Shown: piece by piece, positions 9,996 through 23,239 of the stretch
Layout: each line of letters starts with the position of its first letter
How positions within the stretch are numbered: position 1 is the stretch's first letter
From: Aquanectria penicillioides
Taxonomy: Eukaryota; Ascomycota; Sordariomycetes; Hypocreales; Nectriaceae
DNA length: 64,000 bases
Reading direction: 5' to 3'
Assembly (NCBI GenBank): GCA_003415625.1
Contig: PYIU01000006.1
Span: forward strand, 3,844,001-3,908,000
Notes under the pieces: model-generated
What the model was told of the DNA's origin: nothing
Databases searched by the model: none
Seen by the model: the letters and a program-made list of their open reading frames with translations, nothing else
Translations under genes and position numbers: made by a program

Positions 9996-12900
9996 ATGGC
10001 GTCTCTCGGAAAGTTGACCAATGCGTTCATCCAGGCGTCTCAAGAGACGACTCTAGCTCTTGCAAACCTCAACTTCAACTTTGCATTGATCAAATACGAT
10101 GCTCCCGAAGAGTACCGGGCGCTCGGCGAAAGCCTGTCCTCCCGCCGAAAAGAAGCTGCCGAGGACGGGACCATCCATCTCACAGCACGAAAACTCACAG
10201 CTCTATTCCAAAGCGCGATTCCTCCCGTGCCTAAACTTATCCAAGCTTATGGGGTTCGGGTTAGCGAAATCGCAACCCAACCACATGTCAATCCTAGAGG
10301 AAATCTAAAGCAAGGCCCCTTCGCCGACTACGTTGGTGCCGATGGAACCAGCATTTGGGCATCAGCCACATCCGGTACTGAAGCTGTTGCAATGCATTTA
10401 CTAGCGTGTATGCTAGCTAGAATATGGAAGAGGGAGCAAGCTATACCCATATGGACAGAGCTAGTTCAGCAGAGAAAGGTGCATCTCCAAGCCTCCATTA
10501 CGGAAGGCGACGGCCTTTTCAATATCTCAGATTTAGCTGCCTCCCGTGTGGAGATGAGCAGAAGCGAGCTCGATGAATGGGATGCAAGTGCGAGGTTTGT
10601 GGCTTCGCCTTTGCTTTCGTCGTTCCGATCTTGCCGTGGTGTTAATTGATGGTCGCAGGTCGTGGCTTCAAACTGCTGATGAAGGGCAAAAGCTTCGCCA
10701 AACTCAACTAAGGCTAATCATAGATAACATATCTTTACCGGTATCAACAAACATCAATGTTTATTCTGCTATCACACAAGCATGGGCGAGTGCCATGGAA
10801 ACCCTAGAAAGCCTTTTAAAAGGCGCTCCGCAGAGCATCAACAACGGTGCAGTTCTGTTGGGTTTATCAGCATGGCATCTATACCCAGATATGATTCTCC
10901 CTGGGACCAATCAAGAAGTCAAACAGTCGGATCCTTTGATAAATCCAGGCGGTATCATTACTGTGGGTTTGAAAAATAGGATTGACGATGGAAAAGGCGT
11001 GTTCTGGTCTTTACCTTTGAGTCAAGCTCGATTCTATGGCGAGCCAGTGACAGCAACTGGTCATGCAGGAGTGGGTCAATCTCAAGTCCTGTTCAATGAA
11101 TTTCTCCTCGTCGTCGTCGGAAGCGTATTCAATTCATGGCGGCACCCAGGCCTTGACATAGACCATGCGTTGGATTTGATCAGGAAGATCACTCGCGCAT
11201 TAGAAGCACCGGGTGTTTCAGATATACAGCCAGGCAAGCCACATATATTAGGGAATTGGGGTGGAAATGATTTAGTTGAATCATTATCTTCACTCACCGA
11301 GGCTATCGACCAATACACCAGCTCAGAGGGGATGGAAAAACAGCAATTGAACCGGCTCATCAAATACGGCCAGCGCAATTGTTCCCGGTTTCTAGCATCC
11401 CGTCGACACTTTCCAGCACCAGGTTTTGGTTTGAGTGATTTCTCTTGCCTTCTAAAGTCTTTTCAAGACGACATTGAAGGTCGAATAGCCTTGCTTCGAA
11501 ATTGGGCTCTCGATAATCTCGACTCTGACGTTCAACAACATGCCGTTATCAGGTATCTAGGCAAAAGACCCAATGCAATCAGCTATGGCGACTTCGCCTT
11601 CGCCAAAGTAATTGTCACATCGGAGCCTCCAACCAAGAAGCAAAAGATTAAACCTGGGCTAGGAGATACCGACCTTGATCCTCGCTGGAGAGATGATCAC
11701 GACAGTCTGAATGAGCGTATGGGCACCATTTATATGCCTCCTCATCCGCAAGCTCTGAGAGAACCGCATATTTTTGCCTGTGGAGATATCGACTTGGCGG
11801 CCATCTTCATTTCTATTCGTCAGCAACCACACTCTCCAGTCCAAAACAACTGCATGGATGTCTCGCAGCTGTATAGATTGATTATCAAAGACGTAATCCG
11901 CGAAGAGAACATTCGACAGGCTCTTGGGGCGGCCAGTCAATTCTACTCATTTGTTTCTGCCTCTTACTTTGACTCGCTATGCGCTATTGGAGCAGCTCAG
12001 AAAATCTACTCCAGATTACCTGGCGCTCGGGTAGACCTCCAGGCTACATCTACGAGGGTAAGCAAGTCAAAATGGTGGCAGGCGATTTCATTTCACCGAT
12101 GCTTCAACCTCAAGGTTGTCATGAGCTGCATTGCCTACTTCGAGACCGGGACAGTCGATGTAGACCCGGATGATCTAGGAGATCACAGCTTCGCTGTATG
12201 CCATGGAAACTCTATTTTCGTTGCTAGCCGCCTCCTGGGGATCCTATAGATGATTCTATTGACTACTACGTTGAAAGAATCATCGGCAATGTGGGGAAAC
12301 CAGGGTTAGCCGTGCTAATCACGCCACCTGATCCCAAGATTGAGCAGTTTGACCCTGCATCTTGGCATCTGATTGCCCACACCAAGTTCGATGGTGTAAT
12401 GCAGGATAGTTTTAAAGGAACATCTTTTCACATATCATTCACTGGATATGAACACCCCGTGGGGATAAACCAGAGGAGTGGGCGAGACGTTTCTGCCTAT
12501 CTACTAGAGACTGCCGTGTCAGTGTACGATGGAGACAAATGGGTCGCCGATTTGGATATTCTCGATGCATCCAAGCACTGGAGCGCCCCACGCAAACTAT
12601 CCTGTCCCCATCCGGTCTGCAATCAGACCAAGGTCCCGAAATTAGACCTCGTATCAGTCGACACCTGGCTAGAAATCCTTGACCCACCACAGCAAGGCCA
12701 ACATGCATTGGTTCGCGCCCAAGGCAATTCGATTGCTAGGCTGGCAACAGCGGCCTTGGCAGTGCAAAAGCGCCGTAGGGTAGTTGTTTTACCCGAGAAG
12801 ACATGTTGGGAGTGCCAACAATCCTTGCTCACTGGTGACCTGCCCTTTACCGAGAAGGATTCTGAGTCTCGGAACATCAAGGGCTACGACGAGACCAGTG

Positions 12901-13064
12901 ACGTCTGGAAATATGAAGAGACCTTTGTAGAGCAAAATATGCCTGCAAGCGACTCTGGAGAGTCTAGTTCCGCATTTTCCGAAGTCGGGTCTCTGAATGA
13001 CAGCAATGATGAATCCAATGCAGATGTTGATGCATCAGGGCTGGGTACGTTTTTCATATACTAA
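9996..13064 (+). CDS. Large uncharacterised fungal protein, probable one-base frameshift near 12240
   Basis: Exon 1 is 9996-10594 (ATG of MASLGKLTNAFIQ). A 64-nt intron 10595-10658 follows, then exon 2 runs open to TAG 12247-12249. The reading continues at once in another frame (DPIDDSIDYYVERIIGNVGKPG) to 13064. One extra G in the run 12237-12240 would join them into about 1,000 residues. Alternatively a 32-nt intron 12196-12227 would splice in frame. The protein is soluble, with no signal peptide, and has a Glu/Asp/Ser-rich end and a CWECQQSLL Cys pair before it. I recall it as a conserved hypothetical family of filamentous fungi, but know no function. The end is also unsettled: a consensus-like but only 28-nt intron at 13045-13072 would extend the frame to 13482. 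The MITE just upstream lies in its promoter or 5' UTR. Confidence 0.7.
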
Positions 13065-14616
13065 CTTTTCAGCGGTTATACATATATGCATCGCTTTGTG
13101 GGTTGCTCCCGTGGGAATCTTGCACAAAGACTGCATCTGTGCTTCTTCTGGGCACAATTCGATCATTACTGAGTTCCGTAGACCATGGCATTTGCAGTCA
13201 GAAAACCCCGTCTGCGTGCTCTCCGGATGGAGTGCTTCACTTGTTGGCTTAACTGTGATCGGTCTATTTCAACTGTCTGGCTACCCTATACAACTAAATG
13301 GCCAACGGGCGGTTGATAAGCTTTTCGTGTATCTTTCCAGGTATCTGGATTACTGGAGGGTTATCAATATTACAGGGAATTTTTATAGATATTCATATCC
13401 AGAACTGTCTAGTGTAATATGCGACCGGCGTAGAATGATTGACTGGGAGAAAAAACAAAATTTGAACTTCTTGACACGTTGAAAAAAAAAAAAAAAAACC
13501 CGCCGGCATTCCTGTAGACCCTCTCACCAGGTTGACCAGCCAACTCCATTGAAATGCCCACAGACTCGTAAACATGAGTTGGAATGAAGCAGAAAATTGC
13601 AGTGAATTTACCAACTCGCCAGGTTCAGTCTAGATTTCCAGAATTGCGTGACTACTCATATGCTCAGTCTGGTGCACTTTGCGGCAGAAAAAAGTTGATA
13701 ATGGTGCGTAAGCACCCCACGGTCATCGCAGCGAATACCTTTTGGCGATGGCTTCGGAGTGGACGGAGATGCAATGTTGGATGACGGGGGTAGCTCTCCT
13801 CCTCTCCCCCGCGAACAAGGTTCGGTGCGGGTTGTCTGGACGCGAAACCTTACGGTGGTGATCCAATGAGACATTTGCTCCTCACGCACCATCAGCATGT
13901 CTCTGCAGTTTGCACAGACATCAAGGCGACAAATGACATCATCTTTAGCTCACGGATGCACCGCGGCTTTCAGCAGTCGTCGTGGCAATGCCAGAAACAC
14001 AAAAATACACGGACAAGACGAGACGGGGTGGAAACGTCTAGATAACCACGCAATCCGAACCCGACAGCCTGACCCTTGCCGCTGATGTAATCGGCAAGAT
14101 CGCGTCGGGTTCTTGCAAGTGTCCGATTCTCAGTCCCGGAGCCCGTGCTGGCGGCACACGGTCGCAGAGTGTGTGTCGGGGCGGCGGGAGTCTTTGACTG
14201 CCGAGATTCAAAGGGGACACTTAGTTTGTACTAGCGGACAAGCGCCAGGGTCTAGCGTCTGTGTCATTACGTAGCTCGACACCACAATAGAACTTGCTGG
14301 AGCCCGTGTGTGCAAGGGGGGCTGTGAAGGACGGGAGAAGCGTTTGCAGTAGCCTCCCGAGAGTCGGATAACGAAGACGTCTGAGACCCCGACAGATCAA
14401 GATTGCGGCTGCACGGCCATGTGGCTTTTAGACACTGAATTCCTGGAAAGTGTATTTGTTTATGTATATAAGATAACATCCGGCCCTCTCGTCTCCTGAT
14501 GGTTATAATTGTTCCATTAAGCAAATCTGCAATTGAGAAACAGTGACTGCTTGGCACAACACACACACCACAACTCCAATTAGACCTACAGGCCACAGCC
14601 ACCCCCAGAGCTCAAC
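13065..14616. other. 3' flank of the large gene and promoter region of the ABC transporter
   Basis: A possible C-terminal extension of the upstream gene runs to TGA 13480-13482 and is followed immediately by a run of 17 A (13482-13498). The rest has no supported gene. A TATA-like box for the ABC gene lies at 14465-14472. Confidence 0.5.
14465..14472 (+). promoter_or_regulatory. TATA-like box of the ABC transporter gene
   Basis: The motif tatataag lies about 150 bp upstream of the ATG at 14617. The region between is CA/CT-rich (14559-14610), as is common in 5' UTRs of highly expressed fungal genes. Confidence 0.5.
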
Positions 14617-17600
14617 ATGGGTTCCTCACCCAGCGAGCAGTCTGAAAAGGCTCCGGCCACCTCCTACTCTAATGATTCATCCACGACAAGAAACGATACC
14701 GGAAACCGTGAAGAGGTTGATGTCTCCTTCATGCCCCTCAAGCCAGCGACCACTGCGCAGAGACAAAACAACCCAGACGCCAACTTTGCAATTGGAGACG
14801 AGGAGCGAATAGAGTTGACAAGAATCGCCACTGGCATCTCCCATCGCAGATCCAGCGTTGCAGGTGCGCCATGGCAGCCATCGGATTCAGATGTGCCGGC
14901 CTTGAACCCGGAGAGCGACCAGTTTGACGTTGAAAAATGGATAAACCACTTTGTCCAGAAATTCAGAGAACAAGGAAGCGTCGTGAGAGAGCCTGGTATC
15001 GCCTTTAGCAACCTAAACATCTCTGGCACGGGAGAGGCGCTCCAGCTGCAATCCACAATTGGCGACCTTATCACGAGCCCACTGCGCCCGGGCGAGCTTT
15101 TCAGCTTCCGCAGCAAATCACCCAAGAAGATCCTCCACAGCTTCAACGGACTCGTGAGAAGCGGCGAGCTCCTGATTGTGCTGGGCCGACCAGGCTCGGG
15201 ATGCAGCACCCTCCTCAAGTCCATGTGCGGAGAGCTTCATGGGCTCAACCTGGATAAGGAGTCGGTCATCAACTACAGCGGTATCCCCCAAGATGTCATG
15301 ACAAAGGAATTCAAGGGCGAGGCCATCTACAACCAAGAGGTATGCATACTTCGCAAACAATGATCTGAAACTCTCTCGCTAACATGATCCATCACAGGTC
15401 GACAAACACTTTCCTCACCTTACCGTCGGGCAGACACTCGAGTTTGCAGCTTCGTGCCGAACCCCCAGCAACCGACTCCCAGGAATGTCCCGCGAGGAAT
15501 TCTCCCAATACACCGCCAAGGTCGTCATGGCTATTTGCGGACTGAGTCACACATACAACACCAAGGTCGGCAATGACTTCATCCGAGGCGTGTCTGGTGG
15601 TGAGCGCAAGCGCGTCAGCATCGCCGAGATGATTGTTGCCGGAGCTCCATTCCTCGCATGGGATAACAGCACCCGCGGACTGGATTCTGCCAGCGCCTTC
15701 AAGTTCGTCCAGGCATTGCGCTTCTCCTCCAACGCCGCTGGCGTAGCCAACGCAGTTGCAATCTACCAGGCCAGTCAGTCCATCTACGACCTCTTCGACA
15801 AGGCCACCGTCTTGTACGAAGGACGACAAATCTACTTTGGCCCTGCCGATGAAGCCAAGGCCTTCTTTGAGAGGCAAGGCTGGTATTGCCCGCCCCGTCA
15901 GACAACCGGCGACTTTCTCACCTCCATCACTAACCCTGACGAGCGAAAGGCTCGTGAAGGGATGGAGGAAAAGGTTCCTCGCACTCCCGAGGAGTTTGAG
16001 GAGCACTGGAAACGATCGCCCGAGTTCAAGGCCTTGCAGATCGAGCTTGAGCAGTATCAGCGAGAGTTCCCCATCAACGGCTCTGGGAGCAAGGTCCAGG
16101 AGTATCGTGACCACAAGCAGCTTGCCCAGGCAAAGCACACTCGCCCGGAATCGCCATATATCATCAGCGTGCCGATGCAAGTCAGACTCAATACAAAACG
16201 CGGATTCCAACGCATTTGGAACGACAAGGCTGCGACCATGACTCAGGTGGTGAGCCAAGTCATCATTGCCTTGGTCGTAGGATCCATCTACTACGGCCAA
16301 GTCGACGCTACCGCAAACCTGGCATCAAAGGGTGCCGTCTTGTTCATGGCCGTTCTCATCAATGCCCTCGCCGCCATCTCGGAAATCACCAACCTGTACA
16401 GCCAGCGAGAAATTGTCGAAAAGCACAACTCCTACGCGTTCTATCATCCATCCACGGAAGCTATAGCCGGTATAATCACAGACATTCCTATCAAATTCAT
16501 CACATCCGTCGCATTCAACCTGGTCATCTACTTCATGGCTGGGCTTCGCCGAGAAGCTGGTCCGTTCTTCCTCTATTTCCTCATTGCCTACATTGCAACC
16601 TTTGTCATGGCCGCCGTCTTCAGGACAATGGCAGCCATCACCAAGACTGTTTCCCAGGCCATGTCTCTAGCTGGAGTTCTCGTCCTCGCGCTTGTCATCT
16701 ACACTGGCTTCGTTGTGGCGGTCCCTCAGATGAAGGATTGGTTTGGCTGGATCCGCTGGATCAACCCGCTCTTTTACGCCTTTGAGATTCTCATTGCCAA
16801 CGAGTTCCACGGACGCGAGTTCATTTGCTCCAACATCATCCCGTCTTACACGCCAAACATCGGCGACTCTTGGATCTGCTCCTCGGTTGGTGCTGTTGCT
16901 GGTCGACATACCGTCAGCGGCGATGCATACATCGAGAGCAGCTTCAACTACTACCACTCCCACGTTTGGAGGAACTTTGGTATTTTGATTGCTTTCCTCA
17001 TCTTTTTCATGGCGGTTTACTTCATGGCTACTGAGCTGAGCTCCGCATCACAAAGCACCGCCGAGTCTCTCGTCTTCCTGCGAGGCCGCGTCCCAGCCCA
17101 CCTCCGAAAAGGAGCTCACGGCATGGGATCTGACGAGGAAATGATCACCGGCGCAAAGGCAACCACTGACACTTCAAACAATGCTATTGCAGCTATCCCA
17201 CCTCAGAAGGATACCTTTGTCTGGAAGGATTTGATCTATGACATTGAAATCAAGGGAGAGCCTCGTCGCCTGCTGGACCACATCTCTGGTTGGGTCAAGC
17301 CTGGAACTCTTACTGCTTTGATGGGTGCCAGTGGCGCCGGAAAGACCACTCTTCTCGATGCCCTCGCTCAACGTACTACCATTGGTGTCATCACTGGTGA
17401 TATGCTCGTCAACGGATCTCCCTTGGATGCTAGCTTCCAGCGCAAGACTGGCTATGTTCAACAACAAGGTATGTATCACACCTAGCCTAGAGGCCTTTAA
17501 TTTAGACTAACGCAATGGCAGATCTTCATCTACAGACGTCCACTGTCCGAGAAAGCCTGCAATTCAGTGCTCTCCTCCGCCAACCCCAGGATATTAGCAA

Positions 17601-19233
17601 AGAGGAAAAGTTCAAATACGTCGAGGACGTGATTGATATGCTCAACATGCGAGACTTTGCCGACGCCATTGTCGGTGTTCCCGGTGAAGGCCTGAATGTC
17701 GAACAGCGAAAGCTGCTTACTATCGGTGTTGAACTTGCAGCTAAGCCTAAGCTTCTCCTGTTCCTTGATGAACCTACTAGTGGTCTCGACTCGCAGAGCT
17801 CTTGGACAATCTGCGCCTTGCTCCGAAAACTCGCTGATGCGGGCCAAGCCGTCCTTTGCACCATCCATCAGCCCAGCGCCATTCTGTTCCAGGAATTCGA
17901 TCGCCTTTTGTTTCTCGCCAAGGGCGGCAGAACCGTCTACTTTGGTGAAATTGGTCCCAACTCTCGAACCCTCCTCGACTACTTCGAGAAGAATGGCGCT
18001 CGCGAATGTGGCAACGATGAGAACCCCGCCGAATACATGCTTGAGCTGGTCAACAGCGGCAAAGACTGGCACTCTGTCTGGAACTCGAGCACGGAACGAC
18101 AAGAAGTGGACACTGAAATCAGCAACATTATTGCTCGTGGCAACCCTGAGCACAGCTCCAGCGAGGACTCGGCAGCCGAGACTTCGGAGTTCGCTGCCCC
18201 GTTCTCCACGCAGCTGAGGATCGTTACTCACCGAGTGTTCCAGCAGTACTGGAGGACTCCTAGCTACATCTTGGCCAAGTTTGCCTTGTGTATTGCCGCT
18301 GGTCTTTTCATCGGATTTTCCTTCTTCCAAGCCAAGGGCAGCTTAGCTGGCATGAACAATATTCTGTACGCAGTCTTCATGTTGATCACCATCTTTACCA
18401 CCTTGGTGCAACAGGTATGTTTCTGTGGATCTACGCACTATCTGAAGCAACTCGCTAACAACCACTAGATTCAACCGCTCTTTGTCACCCAGCGCGCTCT
18501 GTTCGAAGTCCGAGAACGACCTAGCAAGGCCTACTCCTGGAAGGCTTTCCTTATTGCCAACATCTTCGTCGAAATTCCCTACCAGATCTTCGCCGGCATC
18601 TTGATCTATGCCTGCTTCTACTACCCCGTTGTTGGCATCCAAAGCTCAGAACGTCAGGTACTCGTGTTGCTCTCCTGCATCCAGCTTCTGGTCTATGCCA
18701 GCTCCTTTGCACACATGACGATTGCAGCCCTCCCCGACGCACAGACAGCTGGTGCCATCGTCACACTCCTCGCCATGATGAGTTTGACCTTCTGTGGTGT
18801 TCTCCAGAGCCCCGTTGCCCTTCCTGGATTCTGGACCTTCATGTACAGGGTCTCGCCGTTTTCCTACTGGGTTTCAAACATGGTGGCCACTGTCCTTCAC
18901 GGTCGACAGGTCACATGCTCTGCTGCCGAGACGTCCATCTTCGATCCTCCCGCAGGCCAGACTTGCGGCGAGTACCTGGCTAGCTACCTGACAATGGCTC
19001 CAGGTCAGCTCCAGAACCCCGAGGCCACTGCCCAGTGCCAGTATTGCTCTCTCAGCGTCGCGGATGAGTTCTTGGTCGGCAACAAGATTCTCTGGAGCGA
19101 ACGATGGCGCAACTTTGGCATCGTCTGGGCCTACGTCATGTTCAACATTTTTGTTGCCATCATGACATACTATCTCTTCCGAGTAAAGAAAGTTTCCTTT
19201 TCGTTCAAAAAGCGCAAGGCTGCGTCTAAATAG
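14617..19233 (+). CDS. PDR-type (ABCG) multidrug ABC transporter
   Basis: A full-length plasma-membrane efflux pump with the reverse (NBD-TMD)2 order. Exons are 14617-15339, 15398-17468, 17522-18414 and 18469-19233, together exactly 1,484 codons including the stop (1,483 residues), the usual size. NBD1 has the divergent Walker [10 protein letters not shown] with Cys in place of Lys, the signature [13 protein letters not shown] and Walker [15 protein letters not shown]2 has the canonical Walker [10 protein letters not shown], a degenerate signature ([15 protein letters not shown]) and Walker [14 protein letters not shown]. This asymmetry between the two sites is normal for fungal PDR pumps. 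Each half ends in about six membrane helices with a large outer loop. The N-terminal 150 residues are hydrophilic and Ser-rich. High third-position GC and an intact frame argue for an active, conserved gene. Azole, phenolic or toxin export is likely from the family; the substrate cannot be read. Confidence 0.97.
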
Positions 19234-20904
19234 AATATAGCGGATAATTACGTATTGGGTCAGGAATTTTGGATTCAATATTGTTACATGATTGCAATGC
19301 ACTGCAAAGTTGGGACAGGTTGGTTCCCAATTGGGTTCCTTTTGTTTGGATGGATTTAGACATATAGATAATATTTACGTGGCGACACTGTTATTGACAA
19401 GATTGTATCCAAGCTATTTTCGAAGTGATATGATTCGCAACAAAGCATCGTTAAATACTGTGAATTTGTTACAGCTTGATCTCTGGTAATCAATATGGGT
19501 CTCGAAATTCGTTACCGCTAACTCCATCTACTTGATAGACAATAGCTGCACTACTTCAAAAGCCATTTTATTCTCTTGGAGGACACCTCTGTGTTGTGAT
19601 ACATCCCATAACATCTGAGGCCTCAAAAGATCCTCTCTGAAGATCTTGTTCATCTGCCGATCATCACGTGAGATTAAATTGCGAGGTGGTAAGCGAGTGG
19701 TCACCCCTCAACCGCCAAATCACGCCGCCCAAGTTGGTCATGATGTGACCACATCGGCGGAACGGATTTCGGCCAAATCTGCATCCCATACAAGCCCCGT
19801 TCACCGCATTATTTGGCGGATTTGAAGATTGAAACATGTCATCATAAGCATACAACATATTTCACCTCGTATTCGAGTGGATTGGTCGTGAGCCGAACGT
19901 TGCGGGAGAATTCCTGACCGACGGTGAGTCAGACAATGTGAGTAACTCGCCGAATGAGTCACGACTTTCCCAAATTGAGCGATCCAATTACCCGGGGTGC
20001 TTTTACATGGCAAACTCCACGACCTGCCGAACAGGAGATCAATAAAGAATGAATTCAGGGGAATAGATAATCATGGAGTGGACGTATATAGAGCATCAAT
20101 CTACCTGTGCCGTAAAAAAAAAAAAAACGAATCCCATCATTGAATTTCCCTCATTCGCTTCACAAGCATCTGACACCCTGAGATTTCAGTACGTACATAA
20201 TAACAAACAAGTCGACAAGGTAAGATGATTGAAGCTCTATACACTCTATTGCAACCCAGGCATTTTATGATGAAATGAACATTCACTCGCCGTTCCGAAT
20301 CACAATTGTGGATACTCGTTCTGGCATTGGTTTCGCCGTGTTCTGATTTTTGCTTTTCGTTCAATGTTTTGTCGTCAGCCAGCTATGATCACTGTTGCTA
20401 ATACCACGGTTGTTTTCAAGGTGTCACGTTTGGACGTACATTTTGCTGAGTCTCGCAATGTGGGGTTGGTATGATTCGAGGGGTGTCCAACTTTCTTCCC
20501 TTTAGCTATCACTAAATTTTGTTTCAGAATGGAGAAGATTGATCACAAAGATAATTTTGACACAGATTTTGCGATAATTCTATCGTCTCGTACAGCTGCG
20601 CTGCTAGTTTAGGCTTGGGGTGGGCTAGTCAAACGCGCAGTACATTGTCACTAATATCCCCGACTTCACATCTATCGCCACGTACAATGGGATAAAACTT
20701 TCTGTCTTGAATGTGAGAGGTATTGCAAAACCGAGAGGTAGTCAAAAGTATATTCACCAGGGGCGGGCTAATGTACAGGACAACTTGATTCAAATTTCAT
20801 GCTAGAAGACTTGACGGACTCTCTCCATACGGCGCAATTTGCAGCAGAGCCCATATGCCACGAAGGACCTGTTGGTGGCAGTTGAACAGCTGTAGCTCTG
20901 CAAT
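19234..20904. other. Intergenic region between ABC transporter and LPMO 3' ends
   Basis: The two neighbours converge on this 1.7 kb. It is AT-rich with a 13-A run near 20107 and no open frame with domain support. Confidence 0.55.
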
Positions 20905-21710
20905 TTAGTTGGCGCCGGTCCAAACCGTTGGACCAGGGTACGGGTAGCTGGTGTAGGTGGTGTACAAATTGAAAACGATGCCCTGCTCTGTCCGAGTGTA
21001 GAGACTGCTTCCCACCGTTCCACTCGATGGAGCAACAGTACCGGTGCCGCCGACCTTGAGATTGAGACACTGGGGATAATTTTGAGCGCCATTGTCGTTC
21101 TGTGCGCCGTGCAAGGCGATGATCTCGTGTCGGAGGACATAGTTTCCTGCCTTCAAGTTCTTGGGGATCGTAGTCGTGGTAGAGAAATTGGTGGCGATCA
21201 AAGTATCTGTGACCCAGGTGGTGCCGCTGACGATACTGCTTTGGCTTATCTTTGACCAACTCAGGGTCCCGGCCGTAGTTTCTCCTACGTGGCAAATTGT
21301 CAGAAGTGCTATGGTGTATCCTGAAAGAGGTACACTGGAGAAATATACATACCGTTGTACGGAGCAATGTAATTGATGATTGGACCCTTGTGAGATTCTG
21401 GCCAGGTGTTCCAGAAAAAGGTAATATCCTGACCAGCATTGACACTGATAAAGTTTGTTCCGGCAGTAGCACTCTTATGGCATGCTATGTTCGCGGTTCC
21501 AAATGAAGCGGGTTCGACATAGCCATTGTCTTGATTGAGAGCGTTCCAGCCCGCCGTTGCAGGGGATTGACCTGTTGGATAGTAGTACCAAACAGGATCG
21601 GCACCAGCGGTCCAGACCCCATTGACCTTGACGCCGGCAACGAAGCCATGTGCCGATACCATTTGGGGTACGACGGCGGCAAGGCCGAAGAGCATGGTGA
21701 GGGATCTCAT
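20905..21710 (-). CDS. AA9 lytic polysaccharide monooxygenase (secreted)
   Basis: A copper enzyme that oxidatively cleaves cellulose or related beta-glucans outside the cell. The ATG at 21710 gives a signal peptide (MRSLTMLFGLAAVVPQMVSA) that leaves His21 as the N-terminal residue of the mature protein, required for the histidine brace. The second copper His is in the segment WPESHKGPIINYI, and the axial Tyr in QNYPQCLNLKV, whose Cys can pair with the Cys in NIACHKS. Exons are 21353-21710 and 20905-21284, with a 68-nt intron; 245 residues. There is no carbohydrate-binding module, so it is a single-domain form. A longer in-frame start at 21779 is rejected because it would place the signal peptide internally. 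A TATA-like box is 91 bp upstream. Confidence 0.95.
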
Positions 21711-23239
21711 TTCGAGGGATTGTGATTTGCCAAGGATGAAGTTAATGTGTTTCCTATAGAATTGTTGATATGAACCCAAGTGTTCATCCGTGGCGTGACC
21801 TTTATTTATAGTTGAGCTCGTCTATCGGTACTTTGTTGCTTCGGCAATTTTGCCATCCGAACTACAAAGCTACCACGACCGATTTGCGGAATAACAAATC
21901 ACGTTGACGATTGGATCATTGTCCACCATTCAAGATTTTGAATCACATTAGACAAGCCAAGATCTTCTTTCTGGCTATGCCAGAAGACCTGCTTGGTACT
22001 CCTCGGTCGGATGGGAATGTTTATTGGATAGCCGGGTGTCCTCACGGACCTTGATCATCCGCTTCTCCATACAGCTCAAGAGGTTGCACTATAACAAGGT
22101 CCCAGGTCATTTTTAGGACCAAAGAATGCCGCCAAGACCATATTCACGTATAAAAAATGATGGTGGGGACGGAATATGTCATTCCACGTCTTTATTTAGA
22201 ACGGATGAAGCATCAACTGCCGGCTGTGGGGAAATACTCGAGAAAAGCCAATGATTCCTCCAAGTTAGCCGCGACATCTTTCAAGGGGGACTGAACGGAT
22301 AAAGAGAATTTTCGAACAATGAATTGTCATGCATAAAGGGTAGCCTCTCTGAAGCTTTAACGCGGTATGCCATCTTGACACTTTAAAGAATCTGGAGGGA
22401 AGAGAGCGGAGAGGAGATGTTGGGATGACTGGGAAGGAGGTTAGCAAAACCTATGCATTCTTGGGATCCTAGCGATGCTACTCTTCGCTAATGAGTGTCT
22501 GATGGCAGTAACGGGATGGATCATGAGATGCTTAGACTGGGGAACGTTTCATATTCAAAGCCGTTTAAGTAACGACAGCGCGTCATGCCGGGCCCACCAA
22601 TTTTGCCGGCTTGACGAGCTGCATGTCAGAAGTTTGACACGGGCAGTTCATTTGGGGTAAATATCCGGCATTTCGTCAATTAAAGTCCGAGCCAGATACA
22701 GGGGTTGCCGCAACTCCGGGCCGACAACCCATAATAAGCCGCGCATCCAGTGAAGAGGTGCATTTTTCGCGTTCTAATTACCTGACTTTCACTTTTCGAA
22801 GAACTCAGTCTTTATTCAAACTTGCACAATTGTTTTTAGCAGAAGAAAATCCATCTTGGTCTATTTCGCTTCGTGTATTTCGGATTCATCTTGCTCGACG
22901 GGGTAGACTGATTGTGGTGGGCAACATGCGATGCATCAGGTCGTCCAAGGTTCCCCGCGTTGCCGAAATACCCAGATGTGTTGTCAGGAGCTGCGAGCCA
23001 AGTTGGCACATTGTCGGATGGCGGCTGCATATTTCCGTCGTAGAGTTCTTGGCGTCACAAATCTTGGGTTGCAGTGGGATGAAGTCATGAGGTATAGGTG
23101 CAGGCTAATATGATGAATAGTTGCGTAAGGAAACGGCAGAGAAGCCTTGTTTATCATTTAAATATTTGTCGTTTGTATTAAGTATGGTACCGTAAAATGG
23201 CATCCGATACTGTATTCAGTATTAGGATGATAATGCAGA
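21711..23239. other. Upstream region of LPMO; no further gene seen
   Basis: About 1.5 kb separates the LPMO start from the ancestral stop of the aldo/keto reductase relic. Frames at 22265-23113 are short and have no domain support. Confidence 0.5.
21801..21810 (-). promoter_or_regulatory. TATA-like box of the LPMO gene
   Basis: On the minus strand this reads tataaataaa, about 91 bp upstream of the LPMO start, a typical fungal distance. Confidence 0.55.

Noticed and set aside
13482..13498. Run of 17 A after a possible stop codon, considered as a retroposon tail
   Set aside because: No target duplication or element body was found, and similar A runs occur at about 20107 and 54910.
15392..16300. 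Long minus-strand ORF (302 codons) inside the ABC transporter
   Set aside because: It lies fully antisense to conserved nucleotide-binding and membrane domains. The frame is open only because of third-position GC bias.
17530..18330. Second long antisense ORF (266 codons) in the ABC transporter
   Set aside because: Same cause; the plus-strand frame carries Walker and signature motifs.
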